From contig NZ_CP097117.1 in assembly GCF_024029355.1 (NCBI RefSeq), positions 1 through 64,000 on the forward strand: a stretch of 64,000 nucleotides of DNA. Reading direction: 5' to 3'. Under the pieces are notes generated by a model. That model was not told where the DNA came from and searched no databases. It saw nothing but the letters and a program-made list of their open reading frames with translations. Shown piece by piece: positions 42,206-50,882 of the stretch. The position numbers and the translations under genes are program-made. Source of the DNA: Fructilactobacillus cliffordii. GTDB lineage: Bacteria > Bacillota > Bacilli > Lactobacillales > Lactobacillaceae. The first letter of the stretch is position 1, and each line of letters begins with the position of its first letter.

Positions 42206-43606
42206 ATGACAGATTGGAAAGCAACTGCTGCTAAGTATCAAGATCAATATCTTGCAGATTTGAAACAACTGGTGGCGATTGACAGTTCACGTGACGTGGA
42301 AAATCAAACGGATGAATTTCCCCTGGGACCCGGCCCCGCTAAGGCCTTGGACCAATTCTTAGACTTTGGGAAACGCGACGGCTTTACGACGAAAAACATT
42401 GATAACGTGGTCGGCTACATTGAATACGGAACGGGTGATGATTACTTCGCCATCCTCGGTCACGCGGACACGGTTCCGGCGGGCAATGGTTGGGACACGA
42501 ATCCTTTTGAACTTTTAATTCAAAATGGGCAAGCCATTGGGCGAGGAACTTCTGACGACAAGGGCCCAGCACTGGCTGCTTACTACGGTCTGCGGATTTT
42601 AAAGGATCTCGGGATTGAGCCCAAGCTAAAAATTCGGTTAATCATTGGAACTGACGAAGAAACGAACTGGACGGGCATGAACCGTTACTTTGAAACGGAA
42701 CCAGCTCCTACGGCTGGTTTTTCACCAGACGCTGAATTTCCATTAATTAATGGTGAAAAGGGAAATGTTACCTTCGAAACCCATTTTGATGGGGACAACG
42801 CGATCTCTGAACAACAATTGTTATCGTTCAAAGCGGGACTCAAGGAAAACATGGTGCCCCGGGATGCCGAAGCATTTGTGACGATGGAAGATCCTGATGC
42901 GGTCATGAAAGACTTTGATGCCTTTATTGAAAATGCGCCAGTTAGTGGAGTAGCCAGCATCATTGGGAAACAAATTCACTTTGAAGTGGTGGGAAAAGCA
43001 GCCCACGGAATGGAACCGCGCAACGGGATTAACGCCGGGACTTACCTAGCCATGTTCTTAAAACAACTACCGTTAGATCAACCCGGCACGAACTTCATTC
43101 GCTTTATTACCAACAACCTGCACGATGATTCACGGGCCCGGCAATTAGGACTGCAATTTACTGATGAAGTCATGGGTGACCTAACTATGAACGTTGGGTT
43201 AATGGATTACGATGCTGAAACGGGCGGCGTGGTTAACACCAACTTCCGTTATCCGAAGGGAATCACGCCAGCAGAGATTCAAGCACACTTGGAAAAGGCC
43301 GCAACCCCATATCAAGCAACGGTTACGCAGACCAACAACATGGAACCGCACTTTGTTCCTGCTGATGATCAGTTAGTCACTGATTTGATGAACGTGTACA
43401 AGGAACAAACGGGTGAAACTAACGCACAACCAGAGGTAGTCGGGGGCGGCACCTTTGCTCGCTTGATGGAACACGGAGTCGCCTTTGGTGCTCTTTTCCC
43501 GAATGCAACTGATACCATGCACCAAGCCAATGAATTCCAACCAGTGGCCGATTTAATGTTAGCAATTTCAATTTACGCGCAAGCCATCTTTACGGTCACT
43601 AAATAA
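42206..43606 (+). CDS. pepV: Dipeptidase PepV (M20 family)
   Basis: 466 residues from the ATG at 42206 (GGGAAAGGAT upstream). Metal-dependent dipeptidase of lactic acid bacteria. ILGHADTVPAG supplies the first zinc-ligand His-x-Asp, GTSDDKGPALAAYYG the bridging Asp, GTDEETNW the catalytic Glu pair; a lid domain spans about residues 180-380. It releases amino acids from dipeptides in the cytoplasm. Single gene. Confidence 0.94.
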   Translation: MTDWKATAAKYQDQYLADLKQLVAIDSSRDVENQTDEFPLGPGPAKALDQFLDFGKRDGFTTKNIDNVVGYIEYGTGDDYFAILGHADTVPAGNGWDTNPFELLIQNGQAIGRGTSDDKGPALAAYYGLRILKDLGIEPKLKIRLIIGTDEETNWTGMNRYFETEPAPTAGFSPDAEFPLINGEKGNVTFETHFDGDNAISEQQLLSFKAGLKENMVPRDAEAFVTMEDPDAVMKDFDAFIENAPVSGVASIIGKQIHFEVVGKAAHGMEPRNGINAGTYLAMFLKQLPLDQPGTNFIRFITNNLHDDSRARQLGLQFTDEVMGDLTMNVGLMDYDAETGGVVNTNFRYPKGITPAEIQAHLEKAATPYQATVTQTNNMEPHFVPADDQLVTDLMNVYKEQTGETNAQPEVVGGGTFARLMEHGVAFGALFPNATDTMHQANEFQPVADLMLAISIYAQAIFTVTK

Positions 43607-43620
43607 TTTGCGTGCTTCGA

Positions 43621-43649
43621 TTGACAACGACATGGATTAGTTATATCGT
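43621..43649 (+). promoter_or_regulatory. Promoter of the metQ-like operon
   Basis: Consensus TTGACA at 43621, 17-base spacer, TATCGT at 43644, directly ahead of a T-box leader. Confidence 0.7.
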
Positions 43650-43654
43650 TAAGG

Positions 43655-43930
43655 CAAATTAATATCTGATTGATGGAAGAGTTGAGTAAGAAACCTTAAA
43701 TCACAGAGAGTCTCCGGCTGGTGCGAGGAGATGATGGCGGGTTTTTGAAGATGGACTTGGAGTCATTAGCGGTGAATCATGAGCCGTTAACGGAGTGGTG
43801 GTCGTTATTACCACAGGGTTTGAGCTATGTTGATAGCTGTAACTCACGGAGGCTAGGGTAGTGATACGCTGGCGAAGTAAGGTGGTAACGCGAAGCATTC
43901 GTCCTTTTTAAGGATGAATGCTTTTTTATT
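43655..43930 (+). promoter_or_regulatory. T-box riboswitch of the metQ-like operon (probable Met specifier)
   Basis: Diagnostic T-box AGGTGGTAACGCG at 43880-43892, then a terminator with 13-bp stem AGCATTCGTCCTT / AAGGATGAATGCT (one G-T pair, 43894-43922) and T6. In the Stem I region, GAAGATGGACTTGG (43747-43760) offers ATG as specifier at 43751, matching Met. TGGT would pair with the ACCA end of tRNA-Met. It fits the MetQ-like gene downstream. The T-box itself is certain; the specifier is inference. Confidence 0.85.
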
Positions 43931-43957
43931 TACAATCACTTTGAAGGGGGAATTAAG

Positions 43958-44800
43958 ATGTCAAAAGCAGCACGCAGACTTATTTGGCTGGGGCTAATCG
44001 TTTTTGTAATCATTATGGGATACTTCAGTTTTGGGCGGGGAGCTGCCCAACAAAAGAATACGATTACCGTGGGAATCATGGCCGGATCAAAAGCGGAACA
44101 ACAAATTTGGGATTCCGTAGCGCACACCGCCCAGCAAAAGTACGGATTGACGGTGAAATTCCAACGCTTTACTGATTACAGTCAACCGAATGCCGCATTG
44201 TCAAACCACAGCATTGACGTAAATGCCTTTCAAAACTATCCCTTTTTAGCTTTGTGGAACCAAAAGCACCACGACCACATCGTTGCGGTCGGGGATACCA
44301 TCATCGAACCAATGCGGATTTACTCCTATCAAAGTAAGAGTGTTAATGATTTACCGGCTGGTAGTACCGTAACGGTCCCCAATGACGCGAATAATGAATC
44401 GCGGGCGTTGTTTGTTTTGCAAAGCGCGGGACTCTTAAAGTTAAAACCTAACGTTAAACTTGCGGATGCACGTTCAATCGTTGCCAATCCCCGGAATATA
44501 AAAATTAAAGAAGTGGATGCCAGTCAAACGGCGCGCTCTTTAAACGATGTAGGGGCTGCAGTTGTGAACGGAAACTACGCGCAAACCGCTTCGTTAGATC
44601 CCCACAAGGCCATCTTTACCGAACCGTTTAACCAAAATTCCAAGCAGTGGATTAACTTTATCGCCGCTAATCGGGATAATCGTAATGATCCACGGATTAA
44701 GAAATTAGTGAAGGCCTACCAAACGAAAGCAACAGCGAAAAAGATTAAACAGGTCTCTGGCATCAACCAAATTCCCGCTTGGAACCTCAAACTAAAGTAG
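43958..44800 (+). CDS. MetQ/NlpA-like substrate-binding protein without lipobox
   Basis: 280 residues. The mature part has the NlpA/MetQ pattern: TVGIMAGSKAEQQIWDSVAH, VDVNAF-type segment SIDVNAFQNYPFL, then PNDANNESRALFVLQSAGLL and a late GNYAQTASLDPHKAIF. It should bind methionine or a related compound outside the cell. The N-terminal segment (WLGLIVFVIIMGYFSFGRG) has no Cys, and there is no Cys in the whole protein, so it cannot be a normal lipoprotein; it is probably held by an uncleaved helix. No metN or metP permease follows. Controlled by the T-box upstream; cotranscribed with an M20 peptidase. Confidence 0.83.
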   Translation: MSKAARRLIWLGLIVFVIIMGYFSFGRGAAQQKNTITVGIMAGSKAEQQIWDSVAHTAQQKYGLTVKFQRFTDYSQPNAALSNHSIDVNAFQNYPFLALWNQKHHDHIVAVGDTIIEPMRIYSYQSKSVNDLPAGSTVTVPNDANNESRALFVLQSAGLLKLKPNVKLADARSIVANPRNIKIKEVDASQTARSLNDVGAAVVNGNYAQTASLDPHKAIFTEPFNQNSKQWINFIAANRDNRNDPRIKKLVKAYQTKATAKKIKQVSGINQIPAWNLKLK

Positions 44801-44815
44801 AAAGGACGTTTACTC

Positions 44816-45973
44816 ATGAAAGCAGCAGAAAAAGTACAAATTTTACGTGATTTAATCCAAATTCCAACCGTTAATGGCAATGAAGCTGCCATCACGGACT
44901 ACTTAGTTCGCTTGTTTCAAGAGCACGGAATCGCGAGTCAAGTCCAACCAATTACGGATGATAAAAGTCGCACCAACTTAATTGTTGAGATTGGTTCCGG
45001 AAAAACGGACCAAGTCTTTGGCTTTACTGGACATCAGGATACGGTAACCGTGGGCGACGAAGCAGAATGGGAACATGCTCCGTTTGCTGCGACTGTGGTT
45101 GGGGATAAGTTGTACGGTCGGGGGGCCGCTGACATGAAGAGCGGCCTCGCTGCCGAAGTAATTGCGCTAATCGAGTTAGTGGAAGAACAGCGAGAAATTC
45201 CCGGCAAAATTCGGTTGTTAATTACGGCAGGTGAAGAATATGGTGCTCCTGGGGCCTACCAAATTGCTCCCAACCTGCTAACCGATTTAGATGCGTTAGT
45301 GGTCGGCGAAGCCACCGATGGGAACGTGACCTACGCGCACTCTGGCAGTTTTAACTACCGGATTGTGAGTCGGGGAAAAGCTGCCCACAGTTCGGTTCCA
45401 ACGCACGGAATTAATGCCATTCAAGGATTGGTCAAGTACATCCAACGAGAAGCCCAAATTTTTGCCGACTTACCGGTTGACCCAACTCTCGGCCACGTGC
45501 AACACAGTGTGACGGTGATTCGTGGGGGAGAACAGGTGAACACGATTCCAGATGCCGCTGAATTATTGGGAAACGTGCGACCAACCTCCACATTTGGTAA
45601 CCAGGCAGTAGGCAAGTTACTGCAAACCACGATTGACCAGTTAAACGAAACCACTGATTACGAGTTAGAACTCCAGGTGATTCACGACTTTTATCCAGTT
45701 GAGAGTCAAGCGGACGAGTGGTTAGTGCGAAACGCGGTAGAAATCTCACAGGTCAACTATCCGGATCGGCAAATTCATGCCGGCATCGATAATGGAGCGA
45801 CGGATGCAAGTGTGTTTGTTAAACAGAATCCTGAGCTTCCTGTCATCGTTTTGGGTCCCGATAAAGCGGGAACGTCCCACCAACGGACCGAACACACGAC
45901 CATTAGTAGTTATTTGAATACAATTAACATTTATAAGAACCTGGCAACTCAATTTTTTGCGACCCAGGCCTAA
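44816..45973 (+). CDS. M20-family peptidase/deacylase (ArgE/DapE type)
   Basis: 385 residues. Metal site as in ArgE/DapE/aminoacylases: FTGHQDTVTVG (His and Asp), GRGAADMKSGLAAEV (bridging Asp), TAGEEYGAPGA (catalytic Glu pair), SGRGKAAHSS-like SRGKAAHSSVPTHG in the dimerisation domain, and the final HQRTEH. It is 15 bases behind the MetQ-like gene and so under the same Met T-box. It may release amino acids such as methionine from N-acyl or dipeptide forms; this is inference from context. Convergent with the kinase gene. Confidence 0.85.
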   Translation: MKAAEKVQILRDLIQIPTVNGNEAAITDYLVRLFQEHGIASQVQPITDDKSRTNLIVEIGSGKTDQVFGFTGHQDTVTVGDEAEWEHAPFAATVVGDKLYGRGAADMKSGLAAEVIALIELVEEQREIPGKIRLLITAGEEYGAPGAYQIAPNLLTDLDALVVGEATDGNVTYAHSGSFNYRIVSRGKAAHSSVPTHGINAIQGLVKYIQREAQIFADLPVDPTLGHVQHSVTVIRGGEQVNTIPDAAELLGNVRPTSTFGNQAVGKLLQTTIDQLNETTDYELELQVIHDFYPVESQADEWLVRNAVEISQVNYPDRQIHAGIDNGATDASVFVKQNPELPVIVLGPDKAGTSHQRTEHTTISSYLNTINIYKNLATQFFATQA

Positions 45974-45976
45974 CGA

Positions 45977-46012
45977 AAGAGCACGATTAGAATGATTTCT
46001 AACCGTGCTCTT
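45977..46012. terminator. Bidirectional terminator between the M20 peptidase and kinase genes
   Basis: Outer stem AAGAGCACG / CGTGCTCTT and inner TTAG / CTAA; the T tract is short. Confidence 0.75.
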
Positions 46013-46020
46013 CTAGTTAA

Positions 46021-46650
46021 TTACAGTTTTTTGATTTTTTCATCAATTTGCTTTAAAACGATGGCCGCATTTTCAGGATCCTGCAGGTCATAAGTTTGTA
46101 AATCAATCTTCATTTTGGGGCTAACGTCGTAGTCCTCATACCATTGTTGGTAGGCTTGCCACATTTTGTGATAGTAAGCCTCCAACTCTGGATTATCGTC
46201 AAATTGTTCGTAATCACGACCCCGTTTTTTAATCCGGGCCAAAATTGTGGGAAAATCAGCGTCGGCATACACCAGCAAGTCGGGACGTTGCTTGGGCATT
46301 TCTGCTAATTCAGCCATCATGTTGTCCAAGAGTTTGAGGTAAACTGATAGTTCGATGTCAGAAATGTTACCGGCTGCATTATTTTCTTTGGTGAACAATG
46401 CATCCTCGTAAATAGAGCGGTCCAGGACGTTATTGTCATCGGCTAAGGCCTTTTTAATCATCGCAAATCGTTTGTTTAAAAAGTAAATCTGCAGCAAAAA
46501 ACCATATTGTTGGGGATTTTTGTAGTAGAGGGGTAAAACCGGATTGTCCCCCACCGGTTCATAAAACGGTTTGGTGTGGAGGTGTTCAGCAAGTTTACCG
46601 GTCAGCGTGGTTTTGCCGACCCCAATCATTCCAGCAGTAATTATCACCAT
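46021..46650 (-). CDS. Deoxynucleoside kinase (dAdo/dGuo type)
   Basis: 209 residues. P-loop GMIGVGKTTLTGKLA at the N-terminus, the substrate-site DRSIYED motif (about 78-84) and the lid KKRGRDYEQFDDNPELEAYY. Lactobacilli depend on such kinases for salvage of deoxynucleosides. The usual lactobacillus pair of dAK/dGK genes is not present; only one gene is here. Start ATG at 46650 after AAGAAGGAGC. Confidence 0.88.
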   Translation of the reverse strand: MVIITAGMIGVGKTTLTGKLAEHLHTKPFYEPVGDNPVLPLYYKNPQQYGFLLQIYFLNKRFAMIKKALADDNNVLDRSIYEDALFTKENNAAGNISDIELSVYLKLLDNMMAELAEMPKQRPDLLVYADADFPTILARIKKRGRDYEQFDDNPELEAYYHKMWQAYQQWYEDYDVSPKMKIDLQTYDLQDPENAAIVLKQIDEKIKKL

Positions 46651-46771
46651 AAAGAGCTCCTTCTTCTATAATAAGATTAGTATAGCACGCCCGTGAATTT
46701 CGATAAAATAGCGGAGCCTCGCGGCGAGTTATGGTATCCTAGTAATAATTCGATTTAGTGATGGTGAGCAA

Positions 46772-46981
46772 ATGAAGTGGTTAGATGGATTTTTAATTGT
46801 GGTGGGCTTGTTGATAATGGGCTGCAGTTATTTTGTAACGGGTCGGTTACAAGTTGGGATTTTTCTATTAGGAGTGGGAATCGGGCTACAAGCACTTGTG
46901 ATTCCCATCGTTGTTTTGATCTGTCAACGTTACTTTAGCCATCCAGAAAGGGATGAGGAACACCCCCATGAATTTAAGTGA
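46772..46981 (+). CDS. Small two-TM protein, unknown
   Basis: 69 residues with two hydrophobic helices (about 5-25 and 30-50) and a charged cytoplasmic tail (HPERDEEHPHEF). Start ATG at 46772 after GATGGTGAG. It overlaps the CPBP protease start at 46968 by 14 bases and is likely coupled to it. Not recognised. Confidence 0.55.
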   Translation: MKWLDGFLIVVGLLIMGCSYFVTGRLQVGIFLLGVGIGLQALVIPIVVLICQRYFSHPERDEEHPHEFK

Positions 46982-47663
46982 AATCGGTCAATTTATTAAA
47001 CGACTACTGGTATTTATTCTATTAGTTGGTTTGGTGGTCGTGGTTCCCGTGCCGATGCTGTTCTTGCAACATTCGCATTTTCAAATGGGAATGGTGATTG
47101 GCATAGCCGTGATTTACATCGTTGTTTATTTAATTTCCATTTGGTTAGCATTTAAAGCATATCAACGGGTTTGGCACCAACCAAACGGTAAATTGACTAA
47201 ATCGGATTGGAAGTTGATCATTGTTTCGTTGTTTGAATTTTTTGCAGTAGAAATTGTGATTGGAATTGTGGCGCAACTAATGCATCTTCCCGCTGGAAGT
47301 GAAAATAACCAGATTATTTACCAATTGCTCTCCAGTAGTCCGATTGTTTTGGTTTTAATGAGTGTAGGCATGGTCTTTTTAACGCCGATGCTTGAAGAAC
47401 TAGTCTTTCGGGGATTTTTAATTCGCGGGGTATTAAACTGGGCACCTGGTTGGTTAGCCATGCTGATTAGTGGAATTGTTTTTTCCGCGGGGCATGCAAG
47501 TTCGAACTGGCTTAGCTTCTTGGTTTATGCAACGATGGGAGTTATTTTAGCCCGAGTTTATTTAAAGACGAATCGGATTCAGGCTTCGATGACCTTGCAT
47601 TTTCTCAATAACTTATTCGCAACGATTATGATGGTGATTTCCATTCTGGGAAACGTCCACTAG
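46968..47663 (+). CDS. CPBP (CAAX-like) intramembrane metalloprotease
   Basis: 231 residues from the ATG at 46968 (GATGAGGAAC upstream). Six or more hydrophobic helices. The Abi/CPBP motifs are clear: motif 1 EELVFRGFL (EExxxR), motif 2 FSAGHAS (FxxxH) and motif 3 HFLNNLFA. Members cut within membranes and include bacteriocin-immunity and prenyl-protein-protease-like proteins. No bacteriocin gene is seen nearby. Part of a four-gene run to 48810. Confidence 0.87.
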   Translation: MNLSEIGQFIKRLLVFILLVGLVVVVPVPMLFLQHSHFQMGMVIGIAVIYIVVYLISIWLAFKAYQRVWHQPNGKLTKSDWKLIIVSLFEFFAVEIVIGIVAQLMHLPAGSENNQIIYQLLSSSPIVLVLMSVGMVFLTPMLEELVFRGFLIRGVLNWAPGWLAMLISGIVFSAGHASSNWLSFLVYATMGVILARVYLKTNRIQASMTLHFLNNLFATIMMVISILGNVH

Positions 47664-47679
47664 AGAAAGGATGATCAAT

Positions 47680-48306
47680 ATGGATATTACAGAATTTAAT
47701 TATTATCAAAATTTAAAAAGTCGGTTAACCAAGGTACAAGCGGAACTACAAGAGGAACGACAAGAATATTTAGATCGGATGGGGAATCTAAGCCAGTTGT
47801 ACAATGACTATGACGTCGAAACGACTGAACAACTTGCCAATGCCTTAAATCATGGTGATGATGACCAGTTTACAACTGAAATTGAAACGGCCTTAACGAG
47901 TCACGATCAGGAATTTTTGCTTGCCAACGTCACCACCTTAAATCCGAGTGAAGCGCAAGTACTAGCTTCTATTCAAGGGGAAGCGGATGACGTGGCTACC
48001 GAAGCTTCCAAGGTAGAGAAGTTCTACCGGGAATTTGCATTACCAATTATCGAACGATTACAAAATAATCGGATGATTCACGTCGAAGACTTAACGACTT
48101 CTGGAAGCAATAGCGATACGGTGGTAGAAATTAATTATTTCTCAACGTTTGATGACTTTAAGGAAGATTTTAATGGTGCGGCTTACGTGGGCGAAGTAAT
48201 CGAACAACGTTTGCAAGATCAAAAACCGATTAGTTTGATTATTACGGAACAAAATTATCCTAACGAATACGATGTAACGGTGATGCCGGAAAATGAGGAG
48301 GGCTAA
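47680..48306 (+). CDS. Unknown soluble protein with coiled coil
   Basis: 208 residues from the ATG at 47680 (AAAGGATG upstream). The first ~35 residues form a coiled coil (NLKSRLTKVQAELQEERQEY). The middle is acidic and helical; the last 70 residues look mixed alpha/beta (TVVEINYFSTFDDFKEDF). No family recognised. Three bases separate it from the PgpA-like gene. Confidence 0.6.
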   Translation: MDITEFNYYQNLKSRLTKVQAELQEERQEYLDRMGNLSQLYNDYDVETTEQLANALNHGDDDQFTTEIETALTSHDQEFLLANVTTLNPSEAQVLASIQGEADDVATEASKVEKFYREFALPIIERLQNNRMIHVEDLTTSGSNSDTVVEINYFSTFDDFKEDFNGAAYVGEVIEQRLQDQKPISLIITEQNYPNEYDVTVMPENEEG

Positions 48307-48309
48307 GCA

Positions 48310-48810
48310 ATGGTCGACAAACGAGATTATAAGTATCCAGATACCCAGGCCTATGATCAGGTGATTAAATTTTTGAACGATAATGGCGTGACCGTCCGCG
48401 ATATTTCCAAGGTGACCTATAACTTACAAAAACAATTTATTAACATTCCCAGCATGGAATACGTGGATAAGATTGTGATTGATGTTTTGCATAAACGAGA
48501 AGTATTAAATAATGCATTGGTGGGGATGGAAATTGATCGATTAGCAACCAATCATCAATTATCCGAACCACTGCAAAGTATCGTAGAACATGATTTAGGG
48601 GTCTTTGGAGTTGATGAGACCTTAGCATTAGGAATTGCCAACATCTACGGAACGATTGGAATTACCAATTACTGTGGTTTAGATACTAACAAGCAGGGCA
48701 TTGTGAAGGCATTAGACCGGGAACAATCCCGAGTAACTACTTTTATTGATGATATTGTCGGAGCCGTGGCGGGAGCTGCTTCGGCTAAGATCGCCCACGA
48801 AAATTCATAA
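48310..48810 (+). CDS. Phosphatidylglycerophosphatase A-like protein (YutG family)
   Basis: 166 residues. The PgpA domain pattern is visible: LQKQFINIPSMEYVDKIVID, HKREVLNNALVGMEIDRLA, LGVFGVDETLALGIANIYG, IGITNYCGLD and FIDDIVGAVAGAASAKIAH at the end. YutG-type proteins are soluble PgpA relatives in Firmicutes; the activity on phosphatidylglycerophosphate is not proven for them. Start ATG at 48310, three bases after the preceding stop. Confidence 0.8.
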   Translation: MVDKRDYKYPDTQAYDQVIKFLNDNGVTVRDISKVTYNLQKQFINIPSMEYVDKIVIDVLHKREVLNNALVGMEIDRLATNHQLSEPLQSIVEHDLGVFGVDETLALGIANIYGTIGITNYCGLDTNKQGIVKALDREQSRVTTFIDDIVGAVAGAASAKIAHENS

Positions 48811-48816
48811 TCACGA

Positions 48817-48857
48817 AAAAATAGCAATGTCCCATCCATGAGGGCATTGCTATTTTT
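48817..48857. terminator. Bidirectional terminator between the PgpA-like gene and lexA
   Basis: 13-bp stem AAAAATAGCAATG / CATTGCTATTTTT with a 15-base loop, flanked by A and T runs. Confidence 0.85.
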
Positions 48858-48864
48858 GCTTTAA

Positions 48865-49500
48865 TTATTTAATTTCGTTACGGTACAATCCCACAACTTT
48901 GCCAAGAATGACACAATTGTTTAAGATGATGGGGGCCATGGTATCATTTTCCGGTTGAAGCCGGAAGTGATCACTTTCCTTGTAGAATCGTTTACAAGTT
49001 GCTTCTCCTTCATCATTCATGGCAATTACGATTTCGCCATTTTCGGCATTGGGTTGTCGTTTTACAATTACCTGGTCGCCGTCTAGAATACCAATGTTAA
49101 TCATACTTTCCCCGCTAATGGTCAGCATGAAAAGGTCGGCTCGCTGGTTTTGCAGTTCCGCTGGAATTGGGAAGTAATCGGTTGCTTCTTGAACTGCTAA
49201 GATGGGTTCTCCTGCTGCTACGGTTCCCAAAAGTGGCATTTCGTTTTCAGTGGAGTTGGGTTGAATCCCCAAGGATCGAATCCCGTCCTCCGTAATTTCT
49301 AAGGCTCGTGGCTTCGTGGGGTTTTTGGTGATGTAGCCCTTTTTTTCTAACCGAGAAAGGTGACCGTGAACCGTGGAAGTGGAAGACAGACCCACGGATT
49401 TCCCGATTTCACGAACAGTCGGTGGATAGCCGTGGTCAATGACGTTGTCATAAATAAATTGTAAAATGGCCTGTTGTTTTGGGTTAGCTTGCGAAGACAT
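48865..49500 (-). CDS. lexA: LexA repressor
   Basis: 211 residues. Winged HTH in residues 1-70 ([20 protein letters not shown], then [11 protein letters not shown]). Autocleavage at A96-G97 in TVAAGEP, nucleophile S132 in SGESM, base K170 in ATCKRF: all intact. Represses the SOS regulon; cleaved with RecA* after DNA damage. Divergent from ynzC as in Bacillus, with a SOS box in the shared region. Confidence 0.96.
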   Translation of the reverse strand: MSSQANPKQQAILQFIYDNVIDHGYPPTVREIGKSVGLSSTSTVHGHLSRLEKKGYITKNPTKPRALEITEDGIRSLGIQPNSTENEMPLLGTVAAGEPILAVQEATDYFPIPAELQNQRADLFMLTISGESMINIGILDGDQVIVKRQPNAENGEIVIAMNDEGEATCKRFYKESDHFRLQPENDTMAPIILNNCVILGKVVGLYRNEIK

Positions 49501-49536
49501 GTAAACACCTCAAATTCGTTTAGTAGCAATGCTTTT

Positions 49537-49564
49537 AGCGTACCATAAAATTAGGAGTTTGCAA
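49537..49564 (-). promoter_or_regulatory. lexA promoter
   Basis: Read leftward: TTGCAA at 49564-49559, 16-base spacer, TACGCT at 49542-49537. The -35 overlaps the SOS box. Confidence 0.55.
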
Positions 49565-49575
49565 ACGTTAGTTCG
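49562..49575 (-). promoter_or_regulatory. SOS (LexA) box
   Basis: CGAACTAACGTTTG on the minus strand, matching the Gram-positive consensus CGAACnnnnGTTyG. It overlaps the lexA -35 region, so it should give autoregulation; it could also affect ynzC. Confidence 0.85.
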
Positions 49576-49643
49576 CCCGTTTCCTGTTTTATTATGATTG
49601 ATTTCATGCTATTATTAAAGAAATTAAAAAAGGGAGTGGCAGA

Positions 49644-49898
49644 ATGGCTGAAGATGAAAAATTAAAGCAGTTAATTCCGCGGATTAATGAATTGGCAAAA
49701 AAGGCTAAATCAGACGCGGGTTTAACTGATGCAGAAAAAGCGGAACAAGAAAAGTTACGTAAAGAATACCTCAAACGGTTTAAATCAAACTTTCGGACCC
49801 AACTTGAAATGACCCAGTTGTATGATAAAGATGGAAATGAAGTAACTCCCGAACCGGTCAAAGAGGCTCAACGCAAGAAGAATTTGCGTGACGATTAA
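49644..49898 (+). CDS. ynzC: YnzC/DUF896-family protein
   Basis: 84 residues, helical. DUF896 pattern: LIPRINELAKKAKSDAGLTD then EKAEQEKLRKEYLKRFKSNF, the helical hairpin seen in YnzC. Located opposite lexA as in Bacillus, where it lies in the SOS-linked yneA-yneB-ynzC operon. Start ATG at 49644 after AAAGGGAGTGGCAGA. Function unknown. Confidence 0.9.
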   Translation: MAEDEKLKQLIPRINELAKKAKSDAGLTDAEKAEQEKLRKEYLKRFKSNFRTQLEMTQLYDKDGNEVTPEPVKEAQRKKNLRDD

Positions 49899-49929
49899 TT
49901 ATTAACTGTTCAGAAAGAAGGAATTTAAC

Positions 49930-50148
49930 TTGGCAACTTGGATTTGGATTTTACTAGTAATTTTAGCGCTAGTGGCAGGAGCAGCTGGTGGATTTTTCAT
50001 GGCCCGCAAGTATATGGAAAAATACTTAAAGGACAACCCACCGATTAACGAAGATCAGCTGCGAGCAATGATGTTACAAATGGGACAAAAACCATCAAAG
50101 AAAAAGCTGAATCAAATGATGATTGCAATGAAACGCAATGCTAAATAA
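49930..50148 (+). CDS. yneF: YneF/UPF0154-family membrane protein
   Basis: 72 residues from the TTG at 49930 (GAAGGAA upstream). One N-terminal helix (about 3-25, [20 protein letters not shown]) and a cytoplasmic tail with the family stretch [20 protein letters not shown] and [20 protein letters not shown]. Downstream of ynzC, a common Firmicutes order. Function unknown. Confidence 0.9.
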   Translation: MATWIWILLVILALVAGAAGGFFMARKYMEKYLKDNPPINEDQLRAMMLQMGQKPSKKKLNQMMIAMKRNAK

Positions 50149-50150
50149 GC

Positions 50151-50185
50151 TAAAGAAAAAACCACTATTTAGTGGTTTTTTCTTT
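50151..50185. terminator. Bidirectional terminator between yneF and plsC
   Basis: Perfect 16-bp stem AAAGAAAAAACCACTA / TAGTGGTTTTTTCTTT. The plsC stop codon lies within it. Confidence 0.9.
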
Positions 50186-50806
50186 AGGATCATGATAAAC
50201 GTAATCCGGATTAATTTCGTTATCGAGCTTGGTAAAAGCGGCTGCCATTTGGGTTTCGATGGCGGCTTGTTCCTCGTCATTCAAGCGGTTGGATTTTTCG
50301 ATATAAATGGGATCACCAAAGTTAATGTGAGCCCGCTTGCGTAAAAAGACCTGTTTTAAGGTTAAGGGACCTTGATAAACCACGGGGACCATGGGAACCT
50401 GGGCGGTTTTAGCGATTAAAGCCGCGCCTCCCTTTAATTTGGTTGAATGCCGCGTCCCAGAAGGAAAAATCAAAACGGAGAGATCAGTCTTACGTAAGAC
50501 CTTAACGGGGCGCTTAACGACCGAAATTCCGGGATTATGGCGATCAACCGGTTCCACGTTACACTTGCGTAATCCCCAGGCTAAGATGGGATTTTTAAAT
50601 AATTCCTTTTTAGCAAGAAAGAAGAAGTGTTTGGGTAAGAGAACGACGCCAAAGAAGAGCATGTCAAACCAGGTTCGGTGCGGGGCAATTAAGACATAGT
50701 TACCAGCCGGAACTCTCTGCCGATTCTGTACGTCCGGTTTGCCGTTGAAGATGATGATGATCCATTTGATTACTGAAAAAGCAAACGAATAAAACAATCG
50801 TCTCAT
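50165..50806 (-). CDS. plsC: 1-acyl-sn-glycerol-3-phosphate acyltransferase
   Basis: 213 residues. PlsC motif I APHRTWFDMLFF (HxxxxD), motif III IFPSGTRHSTKL (usually EG; here SG), and motif IV MVPVVYQG. A hydrophobic N-terminus (LFYSFAFSVIKWIIIIF) anchors it in the membrane. It makes phosphatidic acid from lysophosphatidic acid. Start ATG at 50806 after AGAAAGGATGAG. Single gene, convergent with yneF. Confidence 0.9.
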   Translation of the reverse strand: MRRLFYSFAFSVIKWIIIIFNGKPDVQNRQRVPAGNYVLIAPHRTWFDMLFFGVVLLPKHFFFLAKKELFKNPILAWGLRKCNVEPVDRHNPGISVVKRPVKVLRKTDLSVLIFPSGTRHSTKLKGGAALIAKTAQVPMVPVVYQGPLTLKQVFLRKRAHINFGDPIYIEKSNRLNDEEQAAIETQMAAAFTKLDNEINPDYVYHDPKEKTTK

Positions 50807-50882
50807 CCTTTCTGTTGAGATGTAAAATTAACCTTTAATAGTATACCATGTTTGCTGAGAAAAAATGATGAGGAGAAAACGG

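Noticed and set aside
46968..47663. CPBP protease considered as a bacteriocin-immunity protein
   Set aside because: No bacteriocin precursor with a double-glycine leader was found nearby.
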